Source of the DNA: Deinandra increscens subsp. villosa
Taxonomy: Eukaryota > Streptophyta > Magnoliopsida > Asterales > Asteraceae
NCBI GenBank assembly: GCA_039602395.1
Contig: JBCNJP010000017.1
Span: 92,826,702 to 92,890,701, forward strand
Direction: 5' to 3'
DNA length: 64,000 bases
Position numbers and translations under genes: made by a program. The notes beneath the pieces were generated by a model. That model saw only the letters and a list, made by a program, of their open reading frames with translations, did no database searches and was not told the origin of the DNA. The first letter of the stretch is position 1, and each line of letters starts with the position of its first letter. Of this stretch, positions 21,780 to 33,426 are shown piece after piece.

Positions 21780-22660
21780 TTCAAGGGGTTCGTATGCGTA
21801 ATTTGAACGATAAACTTAGGAAGTTTCGTTAGTTTAGCGTGCTGTGTTGAAAGGTATTCCGTCTTTAGATGAGGTTAATGAGGTAGTTTGGTCATGGGAG
21901 AGCTCTAAATCCCCGGGCCCAGATGGTTTTTCGTTTGGCTTTGTGAAGAAACATTGGGAGATGCTCAAAATCGAGGTTCATTCTTTATGGTGGAATTTTT
22001 CAAGACTTCTTACATTCCTAAAGGTTGTAAATCTTCATTTTTATGCTTATTCGTAAAACGTTAGATCCGGTGGTGATAAATGACTTTCGTCTGATTAGTC
22101 TGGTTTGCATCCAATATAAAATTATTGTCGAGTTACTAGCTAACAGACTGGCCCGCGTGGTCGACTTGCTTATTAGTCTAGAGCAGTCGACTTTTATTAA
22201 AGGTAGACAGATTTTGGACGGTACCCTCTTTTTAAATGAACTGACTGATTGGTATAAAAAAGAAGAAAAACAAAATGATGTTTTTCAAAATCGATTTTGC
22301 AAAAGCATATGACTCATTAAGCTGGAATTATTTGTTCTATATTATGGCGTATATGGGATTTGGACCGAAATGGATTGGTTGGATTAAGGCGTTTCAGGTT
22401 TCCTTGCGTGCTTCGATCTTGATTAATGGAAGCCCGCCTAAGGAATTCCAAATGGAACATGGGCTCAGACAATGAGATCCTATGGCTCATTTTTTATTTA
22501 TCTTAGCCATGGATGGTCTTCATATGGCGATATCAGAAGTGGTCTCAGCTGGCCCGTTTCATGGGGTTAAGATTGATAATTTATCTATTTTCACCTCGTT
22601 TATGCGGACGATGTTATCATTCTTGGAGATTGGAAGGATGTTAACCTAATCAATATGGTT
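21780..22660 (+). pseudogene. LINE (L1-type non-LTR) reverse transcriptase fragment
   Basis: Three frames in succession give the plant LINE pattern: WESSKSPGPDGFSFGFVKKH, then DFRLISLVCIQYKIIVELLANRL, then KIDFAKAYDSLSWNYLFYIM and the catalytic YADD (VYADDVIILGDW, about 22596-22635). Frameshifts occur near 22045 and 22290, and a stop follows HGLRQ at 22474. The N-terminal endonuclease and the C-terminal half are missing, typical of truncated insertions. The function lost is target-primed reverse transcription of the LINE RNA. Confidence 0.85.
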
Positions 22661-22664
22661 AATG

Positions 22665-23760
22665 TTATGTGGAAGTCTGTAATTTATGGTCCCACTATTC
22701 CTATAGCAAAATTGGCCACTGTGCCGAGTGTCGACATAGTAAAAGCTGTTGTAGATTATTCCGATGACGACCACGAGATGGTTGAGGGAGATCAGGAAGC
22801 ACTATGGGCATTACATGCTACACTTCCAAATTCGGTACTCGTAGGTTTCAAATATTGTAAAACTGCTTTTGATTTATGGAAAACTTTAAACGAAATGTAC
22901 GAAGGAACTGATAAAGTCAAAGAAAACAAGAAAAATGTTTTAACAAAGATATGAGAACTTCTCTCACAAAAGTGGTGAGAGTATGAATGCTCAGCATCTC
23001 CATTTTGTTCAACTTCTTGATTAACTATAGGGAAATGACGTGAAGATGAAAAATTGGCGATGTTATCAGAAAGTTCCTGAGATCACTTCCTGATGTTTGG
23101 ACTGTATACACTGTAAGCGTCAAGTACAATAAGGATCTTAAGACTTTAAAGCTGAGCGAGCTTCATGGGATGCTAAGTGCCCATGAGATGGACATAAGTG
23201 AGAAATCAGGTTCTGAACAAACCTGCAAATTTGACACTTCCAACCTCCACTGCACTTATCACCGCTCATGTAGACATAAGTCATTTCAGTGATCAAGCTC
23301 CTATGATCACTTATCCGACATCATCAAGAGGTAATGAAATCATGCCTCATTTTTATAACAATTTTGCTCATGTTGCAGAGAGCAGTCATGGTGGGTTTAC
23401 TAGATATGAATTATAATGCTTTAGTGCTACTGACCTGAAAAAATGGACATCAACACACAGCTGGCAATGATCTACATACGCGAGCACATGTTCTACAAGA
23501 GAACTAGTAGAAAGTTTAATGGAGATAGAAGTTCCCAAATTGGCTTTGACAAGATTAAAGCTAAATGCTACATCTGTCGCCAATTAGGACACTTTGCTAG
23601 GGAATGCATGCAACCCAGAAGGGAGAACACAAACCATGATGGAGGAAACAAATACCAGAGACCTAATAATGCATACACAAAGCCTCAAACCTCCCTCTGC
23701 TCATTCATGATGAAGACACCCGATCATACGCAGTTTCCGTATAAAAATCATCGGGCATAA
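22665..23760 (+). pseudogene. Copia gag fragment with CCHC zinc knuckle
   Basis: The first part is a UBN2/gag-like segment (EALWALHATLPNSVLVGFKY, then AFDLWKTLNEMYEGTDKVKE). Stops and shifts interrupt it between 22955 and 23200. The last part (23443-23760) carries the knuckle CYICRQLGHFAREC (C-x2-C-x4-H-x4-C), which binds RNA in the capsid. It begins only a few bases after the LINE fragment, so the two were joined by insertion or deletion. Protease and pol would follow but are absent or hidden in gap 2. Confidence 0.75.
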
Positions 23761-23821
23761 ATGATGGCGGTTTGTTGGAACTACTATTTCATGAATCACC
23801 CATAGTTAAAGATGTAGGATG

Positions 23822-24321
23822 NNNNNNNNNNNNNNNNNNNNNNNNNNNNNNNNNNNNNNNNNNNNNNNNNNNNNNNNNNNNNNNNNNNNNNNNNNNNNNN
23901 NNNNNNNNNNNNNNNNNNNNNNNNNNNNNNNNNNNNNNNNNNNNNNNNNNNNNNNNNNNNNNNNNNNNNNNNNNNNNNNNNNNNNNNNNNNNNNNNNNNN
24001 NNNNNNNNNNNNNNNNNNNNNNNNNNNNNNNNNNNNNNNNNNNNNNNNNNNNNNNNNNNNNNNNNNNNNNNNNNNNNNNNNNNNNNNNNNNNNNNNNNNN
24101 NNNNNNNNNNNNNNNNNNNNNNNNNNNNNNNNNNNNNNNNNNNNNNNNNNNNNNNNNNNNNNNNNNNNNNNNNNNNNNNNNNNNNNNNNNNNNNNNNNNN
24201 NNNNNNNNNNNNNNNNNNNNNNNNNNNNNNNNNNNNNNNNNNNNNNNNNNNNNNNNNNNNNNNNNNNNNNNNNNNNNNNNNNNNNNNNNNNNNNNNNNNN
24301 NNNNNNNNNNNNNNNNNNNNN
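23822..24321. other. Assembly gap, 500 N
   Basis: Exactly 500 unknown bases. It probably hides the remainder of the copia fragment to the left and the 3' part of the minus-strand element to the right. Confidence 0.99.
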
Positions 24322-24779
24322 ACACTTTTAGTGTGTGTTTTGTTCTCTACATTCTGAACTTGTACACAATGAATTCAATCGATAAAATACCTTCGTGATT
24401 CCTAATTCTCTCCTATTTCTTTTCATAAATTCAATAGTGAGGTCTAGAATTTCATTCTACGTGCGAGTGGGATTTTATTCTTCATCAGGTACTGTAGTTT
24501 CATCAATCTTTTCTGCAGACAACTCCAAACCGGAAAAAACTCTTCAAACCCAGGGCATTATACAACTCCATTTCTAAAAGAAAAAGAAAATGGTTATGTC
24601 AGTACACACAAGCTATCATTAAGAGGATTGCAAGTGTAAAACTTACCCCTCTGGTGATACTGTAAAATAGGCCATAATTCCGGCTCAAACCAAGCCTTGC
24701 TAATCCTAGAAATAAGCAATATGCATTCTGGAAGTTCACGAATGGGGATAGCCACAATAACCAACCGATCAAAGTTCAC

Positions 24780-25361
24780 TTATGAATACTCGTTCTCTTC
24801 GGGGGTAACATCATGAACAATGTCATCGATTTCCCTCCATCTCATGGTGGGAGGGATACATCGATCATCCACATAAAAGAACTGGTTCTTCCAAGACCTA
24901 GGGTTTGGGGGAAGAATAGTACTAATCCTAGATACCCAACGACGGTGTTCGAAAGTATACCAGTCACCAGCCATGGTTATTCGATAAAAAGCCCTAAATA
25001 GTGCAACACTTGGGGATACACCTACTGCTCTACTAGAAACTTCAAAATGACTTAAGCGAGAAAGTCCTTGAGGGTGCATCTGGGAAACGTGCACTCCAAA
25101 GTACGATAGGGCTCGAATTAAAAACTTAGTGAAAGGAAGCCTATAATTCCCAAGTCGAAACATGTCGGCATACACACCGATTTTACCATCTTGGAAAGAA
25201 AAAATCGATAAATTGGGTTTTGGCAAAACAGGGTGAAGAGATAATGGGATGTGATACTTTTCATTTAAATTATCTAAATCGCTCGGACTTAAAGTGGAAA
25301 AAGATGAATGCATATTATGTTTCGATGATTCTTCATCAATTTTGACAACAGGAGAAGCCAT
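24780..25361 (-). CDS. Retroelement protein with putative gypsy-type transposase domain (gag-like)
   Basis: This frame of 193 codons starts MASPVVKIDEESSK. Residues 35-160 follow the plant 'putative gypsy-type transposon' domain (PF04195): IPLSLHPVLPKPNL, GKIGVYADMFRLGNYRLPF, SQMHPQGLSRLSHFEV, SVALFRAFYRITMAGDWYTF, and FFYVDDRCIPPTMRWRE. The domain is common in gag-position proteins of plant LTR elements, and its biochemical role is unknown. A leader and a tRNA-Met primer site lie upstream (25904-25916), placing this as the first gene of a minus-strand LTR element. Downstream codons toward 24600 seem to continue in another frame (DRLVIVAIPIRELPECILLI on the minus strand) before gap 2. The frame itself is intact. 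Confidence 0.7.
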   Translation of the reverse strand: MASPVVKIDEESSKHNMHSSFSTLSPSDLDNLNEKYHIPLSLHPVLPKPNLSIFSFQDGKIGVYADMFRLGNYRLPFTKFLIRALSYFGVHVSQMHPQGLSRLSHFEVSSRAVGVSPSVALFRAFYRITMAGDWYTFEHRRWVSRISTILPPNPRSWKNQFFYVDDRCIPPTMRWREIDDIVHDVTPEENEYS

Positions 25362-25903
25362 CGTTGAAGGAAATTAAAAAGAAAGTTATGAAAACTAACC
25401 TTAAGAAGGTAAAGCGAAGAAGGCGATGGAGAGAGAATGCCGGAAGAAAATTTGGGGAAAATATGGAAAAGTGTGTGGAAATTTATGAGGGAAAAAGAGG
25501 ATATAAACCTCATTGAAACGGTTTAAATCCATTATTTGAAATTTGAAAAAGAATAATTGTCCCGTCAGTAAACCTCGTGAAGACACGTGTTCTGAAAACT
25601 GACAAAAAGTACCATCACGACTTAATGACTTCCTGACAAATGCTTACGCATGCCGTTTGCATTTGCAATAACCAACAGTCGGTTATTCTAACACTTGCGG
25701 TTGCAAATATCTACCAAAAATTGCGTTTCCAATACTGTAATTACTAAAGTCCTCAAGTTATAGTATCTATAACATAAAGGACTAGGGGGACTGGAGGACC
25801 CTTGCGGCAAAATGAAGAAAAACTGTAACAGAAAAAAAGACTACGTAAGTAAAACAGAGTTTTAAAAACATTTCGAAAGAAAATCTTTTAAAACAAGAGC
25901 CAA

Positions 25904-25916
25904 GACTCTGATACCA
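25904..25916 (-). other. Primer binding site (tRNA-Met type)
   Basis: On the minus strand TGGTATCAGAGTC starts two bases after the LTR end. This is the standard plant initiator-tRNA primer site with one terminal mismatch. Confidence 0.8.
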
Positions 25917-25918
25917 CT

Positions 25919-26576
25919 TGTAGGATCGAATCTAGTTATAGAGTTTAACCAATTACAAGATTTTACTTAAGGTTAACCAGGCGAAAACAAGTTAAACCTT
26001 TTACTCTGTTTCAGTTAGACAAGATGGAAATCGAATACAAACCAAGTAGAACACTGATAGGAATACAACAGGGCACTATATTTATTACTTGATGATTCGA
26101 AAAAGCATACATGAGCGACCTTACACACACTTGGAAATTAACGAATACAAGTAACTATATATAGTGCCTAAGAAATCAAGGAGAGCCCTTGAATTCTCTA
26201 ACGACCATCTGGATCGTCGAACAGAGATACATGAACTAGAATAATAATAAACTAGTCTAAAGATAAAGTGTCAGCATTTGTTAGGAGAAGAGCAGCTTGC
26301 GTTTCTGAAGTAAAGCAGACATGTCAGGGACAAGTAGATGAAATCAAGTTGTCCGAGATAACTCGCCTTACCGAGGTAACTTGAGTTATCTCGGATACAT
26401 CCACTTTCCGAGGTAAACCTGAGCTTCCGAGATAAAGTAGTCTCCCGAGGTAACTTAAGTTATCTCGGGCAATTTGCTTATCCGAGATAACTAGTTACAT
26501 CGGGTCTTCTAACCTTTCCGAGATAACTTTGCTTCGCCAATAAAACATCACTCTTTAGGAGAAATAATACCTTACA
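25919..26576 (-). mobile_element. 5' LTR of the minus-strand element
   Basis: On the minus strand it starts TGTAAGGTATTATTTC and ends TTCGATCCTACA (inverted TGTA/TACA ends), followed by the primer site. A TATATA word lies near 26157-26163, and the CCGAGATAAC cluster sits upstream of it in transcription sense. The 5' flank is AACAT (26577-26581); its partner would lie beyond gap 2. Confidence 0.65.
26345..26530. repeat. Cluster of CCGAGATAAC / GTTATCTCGG words
   Basis: About eight copies of CCGAG(A/G)TAA occur, some as full palindromes such as CCGAGGTAACTTGAGTTATC followed by TCGG. They lie in the LTR, upstream of its TATA box, in the U3 promoter position. The word differs from, but is built like, the clusters in other elements of this window. 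Confidence 0.75.
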
Positions 26577-27566
26577 AACATGTAATTTCATCATTTTAAA
26601 TACCCCTTTCGGGCTAAAATTCGAATTAGATTCGGTTAACGAATCTGCCCAAAACCATCCCCTTTGACCCATTAAGCTTCACTATCAAGTAGTGAACCTA
26701 TTTCCTGCATATATAGGACTAAATACCTTCCTTTATTACTATTGTACAGATCTAAGGACCTATTTTGTTTCACTTACAACACAGTAAACAAGTAGGATCA
26801 TCAAACAATCATAACATGTTGCATATTAACAATCTTAGTAATTATGCATACATGAATTATAGACTACCTCTATTCCAATGATTCATCAGTCATGACTCTT
26901 AGGAGTTGTTTACCACATTTCCCTACACCACAGGTATTGCCATGGTCTTCAATAACCATTTCCACCCATGATCTATGGTTCCTATGACCAATTTGCGGTC
27001 ATTTATCACATGATACATGGTAATGGTTTCCTTGAACCATTTTCCTCCATGTAGCCATGCTTGACTATTTTAATGGTTCCTAAGGACCATTTATAGTCAA
27101 TCATCATAATCTGTATTTCCATGATTCCTGGGAATCATTTAGCCTCTTTTGTAACACAATTCACTATAAATCATTACTTCACTTTGATGAGTTATTCCAA
27201 CTCCCATTTATAATTGTAGCATAATTCCCACATGTGCACAATCAATAATAGTAATGTGTTACGTCTTGAGCTAGATCCACCACTACCTTCGGTGTCACCT
27301 TGAAAACCTCCTTCACCTCCTTGATTGCGTAAGGGCTCACTAACCAAGTTAGGACCATTACATGACCATTATCATAACACAATTATCCATTATTATGGAT
27401 CCAATATGGCACATAGTCTAGATTTCACACAACCAACTAAATAAGCATTTCATCATGATTTTCACTTAGGTTGGTTCATACATTTAGGCATGGTATTTTC
27501 TATATGCATACAAGCTTAATTCTAGCAATTTGGCCATAATCTAAGTAGCACTTCGGTCAAACCATT
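26577..27566. other. Unassigned, probably gypsy LTR remnant on the minus strand
   Basis: No gene is visible. Several related words (ATGGTTCCTATGACC, GGTTCCTAAGGACC, TGATTCCTGGGAATC) recur between 26960 and 27140. On the minus strand ATGCAACATGTTATG near 26825 resembles the ACATGTTGCAGG region near the 3' end of Tekay LTRs. The boundaries are unclear. Confidence 0.35.
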
Positions 27567-30106
27567 TGTAAAAAACCTGACCCGTTTCTATCATGGTTGA
27601 TAATCAATAAAGAATCATTTCGCATTTGATATTGTATTTCATTTACTCTATGATTAAATCCTTTTAATCACAATCTTCGTCACTTTCGATATTTTAATTT
27701 ATCACAAATCGGATCTCTAACTCGCTCGATTTTGTTATTTATATAAAACCGGAAAACTCGAGCATTCCAAATATATATGATACTTGTGGGTAATACTAGT
27801 CATGCACGCAAGTAAATATATGTAAGGTTTCGCAAAAGTTTGATTTTTTGTGCGATTTCGGTATTAACCGAGAGTTCGTACATTTTTGGAATTCACATTT
27901 TGTTGTTCCATAATAATATATTCCATATCCCAAATCAATATGAGGAATTTCGATAAATTTTGATGGTTTTTCTTATTTTAAACAAATAAGGTACGAATAA
28001 ATATAACTAAAATACATGTTTTTATACCTCGTTACGTGTGTTTCGGGACTTATAAATTCATGAGAAATTATTCTAAACTAATTTTGGGCATAAAATAATA
28101 ATTACAGAAAAGTTTAGGGGGTAAAAGTGTAAACTATCAAAGTATAAGGACTAAAAAGAAAAGAAAAACAAAAATCTGCTGCCCCCCCTCCTCGCGTATC
28201 GCGAGGGGTTATATGAGGCTGTGCGCGATACGTGACGCCTGTGTGCAGGTAGAAACATGATCAGGTCGAGAAAAAGCCACGTTTTACAACTTGTTGCTTA
28301 AGATTAAGCCCCCTACGTGTCGTTTTTGGCCGATTTATCACCATACATCATGTCTACACCTAAAGGCGCATCAAAGCCCTATGAATAGCACGTCCAATTC
28401 CTCAAAATCACTCACCAATTCCTCAATTTCTCTTCCAAAAACCCTAGTTCATATCCGAACCTTGTTCTTCAAAATTCTCTCGATCCAGAAGCTCTTTGAA
28501 GCTGAAATTCTGCAGTTGCACGTTATTAGGTATGCTTAACAATAACCTATCTTAGTTTTTAATAATATTATGTTTGAGTATGGTTTAATTTTTGAAATTA
28601 TATAAAAATTAGGGTTCTTGAGCTTGTTTTGCTAAAATTAGGTGATCGGGTTGGAATTAGGGTCTGAATTTTTGTAGGTAATCCTAAAATAATATATTTT
28701 AAGAAAGTCCTAAGTTAATTTCAAGTTTTGATAAGGTTTGGTATTTTATCTAAAAATTAGTCAAAACTAGGGTTTTCACATCGTTGTTATGCCAAAATTA
28801 GATAAACGGGGTTGAATTAAGGTTTGATATTTTGAGGAATATTATAATATATTATAATAAATAAAACCCTAAGTTTATTTCAAATTCTAAAGAGTTTTGA
28901 TAATTATTTAATAATTATGTTGAAATTTAGGGTTTTAAAATATAAATAGTTAATACTAAACTATCCGGGAGGTATTGGGACTTGATTTTTGGTATTAGAT
29001 CATACTTATATATATAATAAGTGTTTATGAGTCCAAAGATAAATAATAAAGTATTAAAAATACCGATTTAATCGGATACTTATGTGCGGACCGGAAGGGT
29101 AGGCACTTGTACTCTGGGGTTTCTGGCAAAGCGGGGGGTGTCGCATAAATCCGAACTGGGAACTGGCATAACTCACTGGGATCCCGGGGTGAGTTTTACT
29201 TATATGAATGCGCGTCTTCATGTTATCACTAAACTCTAATTTACCTATAAAAGGGTAAAACGGTAATTTTGACCTAATCAAATATGACACTCCTTGAATA
29301 CTTAAAACTTGGTTCATTTTGATTTCCCATATTCATATAACTTATTTGATTCACTAGGATAACCTCCGAGTTACTTATCTTTCACAAATCGGCGTTATCT
29401 TTATTTCTTATTTCCTTATCAAGCGAGTATTCATAGCCCCTTTCTCTTTCACTACTTTGGGGTGCAACATGTATCTCTATCTCAAACTCCAACACTATAA
29501 TTATTTCTCTAAAATAACATGCGAATCCTATGCTTGTTACGTGTGTTCTAGATGTGTTAAACTTGTTTGGATTATTGCTGTTGTTGTGCTCAAGCTCGAA
29601 CTCTAAGCGTACTCATTAACACACCGAGCCGGGGTAATAATAATAGATCTATTGGTATGACAACCCACCCGGTAAATTGAAACGTATTTTCAATGGGTGA
29701 TTGGAAACCTAATTGTTAAGGGTTTGATACGCTCTTATTTGCTCTATTCCATTACTTGTTTATAATATTCTTTGAATGTTCACTTAATACATAGATCACA
29801 TGCTTTATACTAATATCATATATTAAACCTGTGTTTACTCACCAACTACTTTAGTAGTTGACATTTTATCTTATACATGTTGCAGGAAATCATGTTTGAG
29901 CCAGTAGGTGCTCATATAGGATGCTGGACCTAGATAATAGACGTTTAATTTCAGTACTTGTGTTTGACTGTTTCCTACTTGTAAGATATTTCAAATAAAT
30001 GAATAAAAATGCATGTTTAAGTATATCTCAACTTTAATTTAGTTGTCATGAGCATCTGGACAGTCATAATGCCCCGACATATTCCGCCGTTGGTTGGGGT
30101 GTGACA
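27567..30106 (+). mobile_element. 5' LTR of the plus-strand Tekay-type gypsy
   Basis: The right end is firm: GGTTGGGGTGTGACA at 30106, followed by a primer site. The left end is proposed at TGTAAAAAACCTGACCCG, which gives about 2.54 kb, similar to the solo LTR at 9145. A GC-rich palindromic patch lies at 28193-28262. The left flank CCATT does not match the right flank of the element (ATCTA), so the left boundary or the 3' side has been rearranged. Confidence 0.6.
28193..28262. repeat. GC-rich palindromic patch in the gypsy LTR
   Basis: CTCGCGTATCGCGAGGGG is a hairpin, followed by GCGCGATACGTGACGC and CGCCTGTGTGCAGG. It occupies the same place in the LTR as the hairpin at 9742 in the related solo LTR, although the sequences differ. 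Confidence 0.5.
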
Positions 30107-30109
30107 GAT

Positions 30110-30121
30110 TGGTATTAGAGC
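30110..30121 (+). other. Primer binding site of the gypsy element
   Basis: TGGTATTAGAGC lies three bases after the LTR end. It matches the tRNA-Met type primer site with one mismatch. Confidence 0.7.
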
Positions 30122-30783
30122 GTTGGCTGTTGGGATATAGGTTATTAGAACTGGATAACCTAGACTATGCCTTAGGTGTCCCACATGATTGACTCATGTT
30201 TGCATGCCTATTATATTATATGATGTCCTTATATGCTACTTAAGTATGCCTTTCTCAGAATCCCGTCTTCCTGTTAAAACACTTGACACACACGGAATCT
30301 TCTAGGCTTCCTAGCCCATTTCCTTAGTAATGGTGCCTTACGTACCATTTTAGGAAATTGATTTCTGATTTTAAATCCGTCGGGGTTAGTTTCCTGTCAG
30401 TAGACATGTAGTAACTGGAAGGGGGAAGATGCCGGTAGCTGGGGGTCTATCTAGATAGGCATTGCGTATAAATCTGGATCAGCCGTATGGAACTGGTTGT
30501 CTATTTAGAAGCCCTTGGTGAGAGTATCAGAACCTATTAGGCCAAAGCATGTCACATACTGCCAAGAACCATTAATAACTCTGATTAGTCACGGTTGTAA
30601 TTTCCTAATCGGGAAACGAGAACAACTCCATTATATTTTATCAAAGACAACGCGATTCTATGTTTTACAAAGATCCTCGATATTTTATGATTCTCTAATA
30701 ATTTACCTAACAATCACTCGTATGCCAATTGATTATTAATCATGTCTTATCACTGGTCTCACCAACGTTTTTTTCTCTTTAGC

Positions 30784-31515
30784 ATGTCGACTCATTTTCG
30801 TGGTCATCGCAAGGGCAACAAGGACCGTAAGATGGCCTCCTTAATTGCCACCCAGATAGCAACCGTCATTCCTAATATGATGGTTCAACTTCAACAAGGT
30901 CTGAATACTAATCACAACAATCATGATGCCGCTACTAATTGCTCATTCAAACATTTCAACTCATGTAATCCTCCCAAGTTCTCTGGATCTGAAGGCCCTA
31001 CCGTTCTACTCCAATGGTTCGAAGGCATGGAAAATACCTTCACCAATAGCGAGTGCCCTGAAAACTTGAAAGTCTGCCGTGCTAGCAGTTCTTTGACCAT
31101 GAAAGCTCTTACTTGGTGGAATGGCAAGAAACGACTCCGCGGGTCTGATAACGCTCTGGCTTTACCTTGGAGTCAATTCAAGAATATAATCAAGGAAAAA
31201 TTCTGCCCCCCGTAGTGAAATGAAGATGCTCGAAGATGAATTTCATGATTTGGAACAAGACAGTGGAGAAAGTCAAGCTTATATGGACCGTTTTCAAGAA
31301 CTAAAACTTTTGTTGCCTGATATGGCCTTTCCTAAATATCGATGCATTGAAAATTACATTGGTGGTCTGCCTATGATCATCCAAAATGCTCTCTGGACAA
31401 GTAAACCCCCAACTCTCGACGAAGCCATGCGTCTCGCTGGAAGGTTGACTGATAACCATGTTAAAGCCGGAAACTTGACTCAGAAAGGGTGCAAGAAGGA
31501 AGTGAAAACCAAGTA
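30784..31515 (+). pseudogene. Gypsy gag (retrotransposon capsid), frameshifted
   Basis: ATG at 30784 opens MSTHFRGHRKGNKDRKMASL. The gag domain follows: NPPKFSGSEGPTVLLQWFEG, MENTFTNSECPENLKV, LTWWNGKK and FKNIIKEKFCPP. At a run of six C (31205-31210) the frame shifts, and the next frame continues in family order with SEMKMLEDEFHDL, then YMDRFQELKLLLPDM and GLPMIIQNALW. A stop at 31514 then ends it before the zinc knuckles. The layout is that of chromovirus/Tekay gag, which packages the RNA and would be part of one gag-pol frame. One homopolymer shift and one stop make it nonfunctional. Confidence 0.85.
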
Positions 31516-31589
31516 AAAGGGGAAGGAAAAGGAGGTTAAAGCTGAGTCCTCGTCTACAAAATCAAACAAAAGAAAGAGGAATGCTAAAA

Positions 31590-32379
31590 CTTTGCTGTAA
31601 CCACCACTTCTACCACTGCTACTCCTTCCAAACCTGCTGCTCCTCCAGCCAAGAAACCCTATACTGGACCCCATCCTCAATGCAACACTTGTAAACGCCA
31701 TCACCCTACCACTGTTGCTTGCTGTAAATGTTTCAATTGTGGACGTTTTGGTCATCTGATCAACACTTGTCGTCTTCCGATTCAAGCTCAACCTTTGATG
31801 GCCCAGCCCGTGGCTCAACGACCTGCTCAACTTCTAGATGCTCAATTTCCAAACATCCGAGCCTGCTACAATTGTGGAGACCCTGGTCATTTCCGCAATA
31901 CCTGTCCCAGACTTGCAATCACCAACCCTCCGATCAACAATAATCGTGGAGCACCCGCGCGTGCTTTCAACATCAATGCCAACCAAGCTCAGGTTAACCA
32001 AGAAGTTGTTAACAGTACGTTCTTAGTCAATAATCGTTATGCTTCTGTTTTATTTGATTTGGGTGCCGATAGGAGTTTTGTTTCTTTGGACTTTGAACCC
32101 TTACTTTCTATGCCACGTACTATTCTTAATCCTTCCATTTCGGTCAAAGTCACGAACGGAAAGCCAGTCACTCTCAATTCCATTATTCGTAACTGCACTT
32201 TAAACTTCAAAGATCACACCTACTCTATCGATCTAATACCTATGATTCTCGGGAGCTTTGATATTATCATTGGCATGGATTGGTTATCTCGACATCACGC
32301 GAAACTCGTTTGCTTTGACAAAATCATCCGTCTCCCTCCTCCGGATAATCAAATCCTAGTCGTTCATGGCGATAAACCA
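31590..32379 (+). pseudogene. Gypsy nucleocapsid zinc knuckles and protease, cut by the SIRE-type copia
   Basis: Two knuckles occur: CFNCGRFGHLINTC and CYNCGDPGHFRNTC. The aspartic protease follows (NNRYASVLFDLGADRSFVSL; MILGSFDIIIGMDWLSRHHA). The active site reads DLG where the family has DSG or DTG, so catalysis is probably lost. The frame is broken exactly at 32379/32380, where the copia LTR begins. The rest of the gypsy pol resumes at 48136 after the duplicated AACCA. Knuckles bind RNA; the protease would process the polyprotein. Confidence 0.88.
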
Positions 32380-32817
32380 TGTAGAGACCGTAATTTTGTA
32401 AGGCTTTTGCATTAGAAAGTATTTTGGGCTATGTAAATGTGATTGGGCTAATTAGTATGTGTGATGATGTGGGCTTTAGGATCCGGTCGTAATTAGGCCA
32501 TGTGGGCCAAATTTTCTATCTTGTTTACCAAGATTAGTTTGCACTATATAAGGAATAGCTAGGTATCTTGTTTAGGGTTGCTTCTTTTGGTGTTTTTGGT
32601 GATCAAGTGTTTCGAAATTCTCCTTGAGAATTTCGACTGGTGTAAGGCGTTTGGCAATCGAATTCCACTTGCATTCTTATTACGGTTTATGTTTCACAAT
32701 TGTTTTTCATACTTTCGTTAGTAATTATTTGTTGTTCTTGAATCACCTTTAATCACTGGATTCCGCACGGTGATTATAGGACTTGATATCGCGTGAGGAA
32801 CTGATACGATCCTTATA
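32380..32817 (+). mobile_element. 5' LTR of the SIRE-type copia
   Basis: This 438-bp LTR starts TGTAGAGACCGTAATTTTG and ends GATCCTTATA (the CA end mutated to TA; the other copy has TTACA). A TATATAAGG promoter word lies near 32546. It is about 97 percent identical by eye to 47693-48130. Confidence 0.92.
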
Positions 32818-32819
32818 AT

Positions 32820-32832
32820 TGGTATCAGAGCC
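32820..32832 (+). other. Primer binding site (tRNA-Met)
   Basis: TGGTATCAGAGCC lies two bases after the LTR, a perfect match to the usual initiator-tRNA primer site. Confidence 0.92.
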
Positions 32833-33000
32833 AAGAAACGCAAGTTTCGAGGCTCTCACGATATCCGATTCAAGTCTTTGGTAACTAACGATTTGAGTGT
32901 TTGTGGTGTTTTTCAGCTTTTAGCACAGTTCGGAAGTATTTTTGCAGGTTTCAAGTCAAGACAGAAGCTTTCGTGGCGCTTTGTTCGTGATTCTATGGCT

Positions 33001-33395
33001 TTTCGACCCTATTGAAGGCTTTTCGATCGTCCTCTTGATCGAAAAGCTCATTCTGTCGCACAACTTCGATTGAGAAAGTCCCTTTGAGACTTCTCCGACT
33101 CCAGCCATTTCGATCGGAAAGTCCACCTGAGACTTTTCGATCAGCCTTCTTTCGATCAGAAAGTCCCCCTGAGACTTTTTGATCAGCCCCGTTTCGATCG
33201 AAAAGTCCCCCTTGTGACTTTTCGATCAGCTCCTCTGTCCGAACGAAAAGTTCCCTCTAAGACTTTTCGATCCACTCATACTTTTCGACCGAGAAAGTGA
33301 GCTTTTCGACTGTGACACTGTCCGATCGAAAAGTGCTTTTTGACCAAGTCCCTTGACCGAAAACCACTTTTCGACCCAACCTATTTTCGATCGAA
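33001..33395. repeat. Array of TTTTCGATCGAAAAG words in the copia leader
   Basis: Around fifteen copies or half-copies of the palindrome CTTTTCGATCGAAAAG occur with spacers such as TCCCCCTGAGACT. The array lies between the primer site and the gag start at 33427, so it would form strong hairpins in the genomic RNA leader. The same word forms an array inside the intron-like segment of this element (44925-45185) and of the second copy (59340-59700). Confidence 0.85.
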
Positions 33396-33426
33396 AACCT
33401 TGTTTTGTCTCTTAGTTTGTTTTCAA

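Noticed and set aside
26577..26816. Extending the minus-strand LTR of the 24780 element to 26816 (CATAACA)
   Set aside because: TGTA/TACA end symmetry at 25919 and 26576 is better, and 26600-26830 looks like a different, gypsy-type LTR.
26971..26976. ATCTA|TG as the left end of the plus-strand gypsy (would match the right flank ATCTA)
   Set aside because: Sequence character does not change across this point, and an LTR from here would be about 3.1 kb, longer than its relative. TGTAAAAAACC at 27567 fits better, although without a matching duplication.
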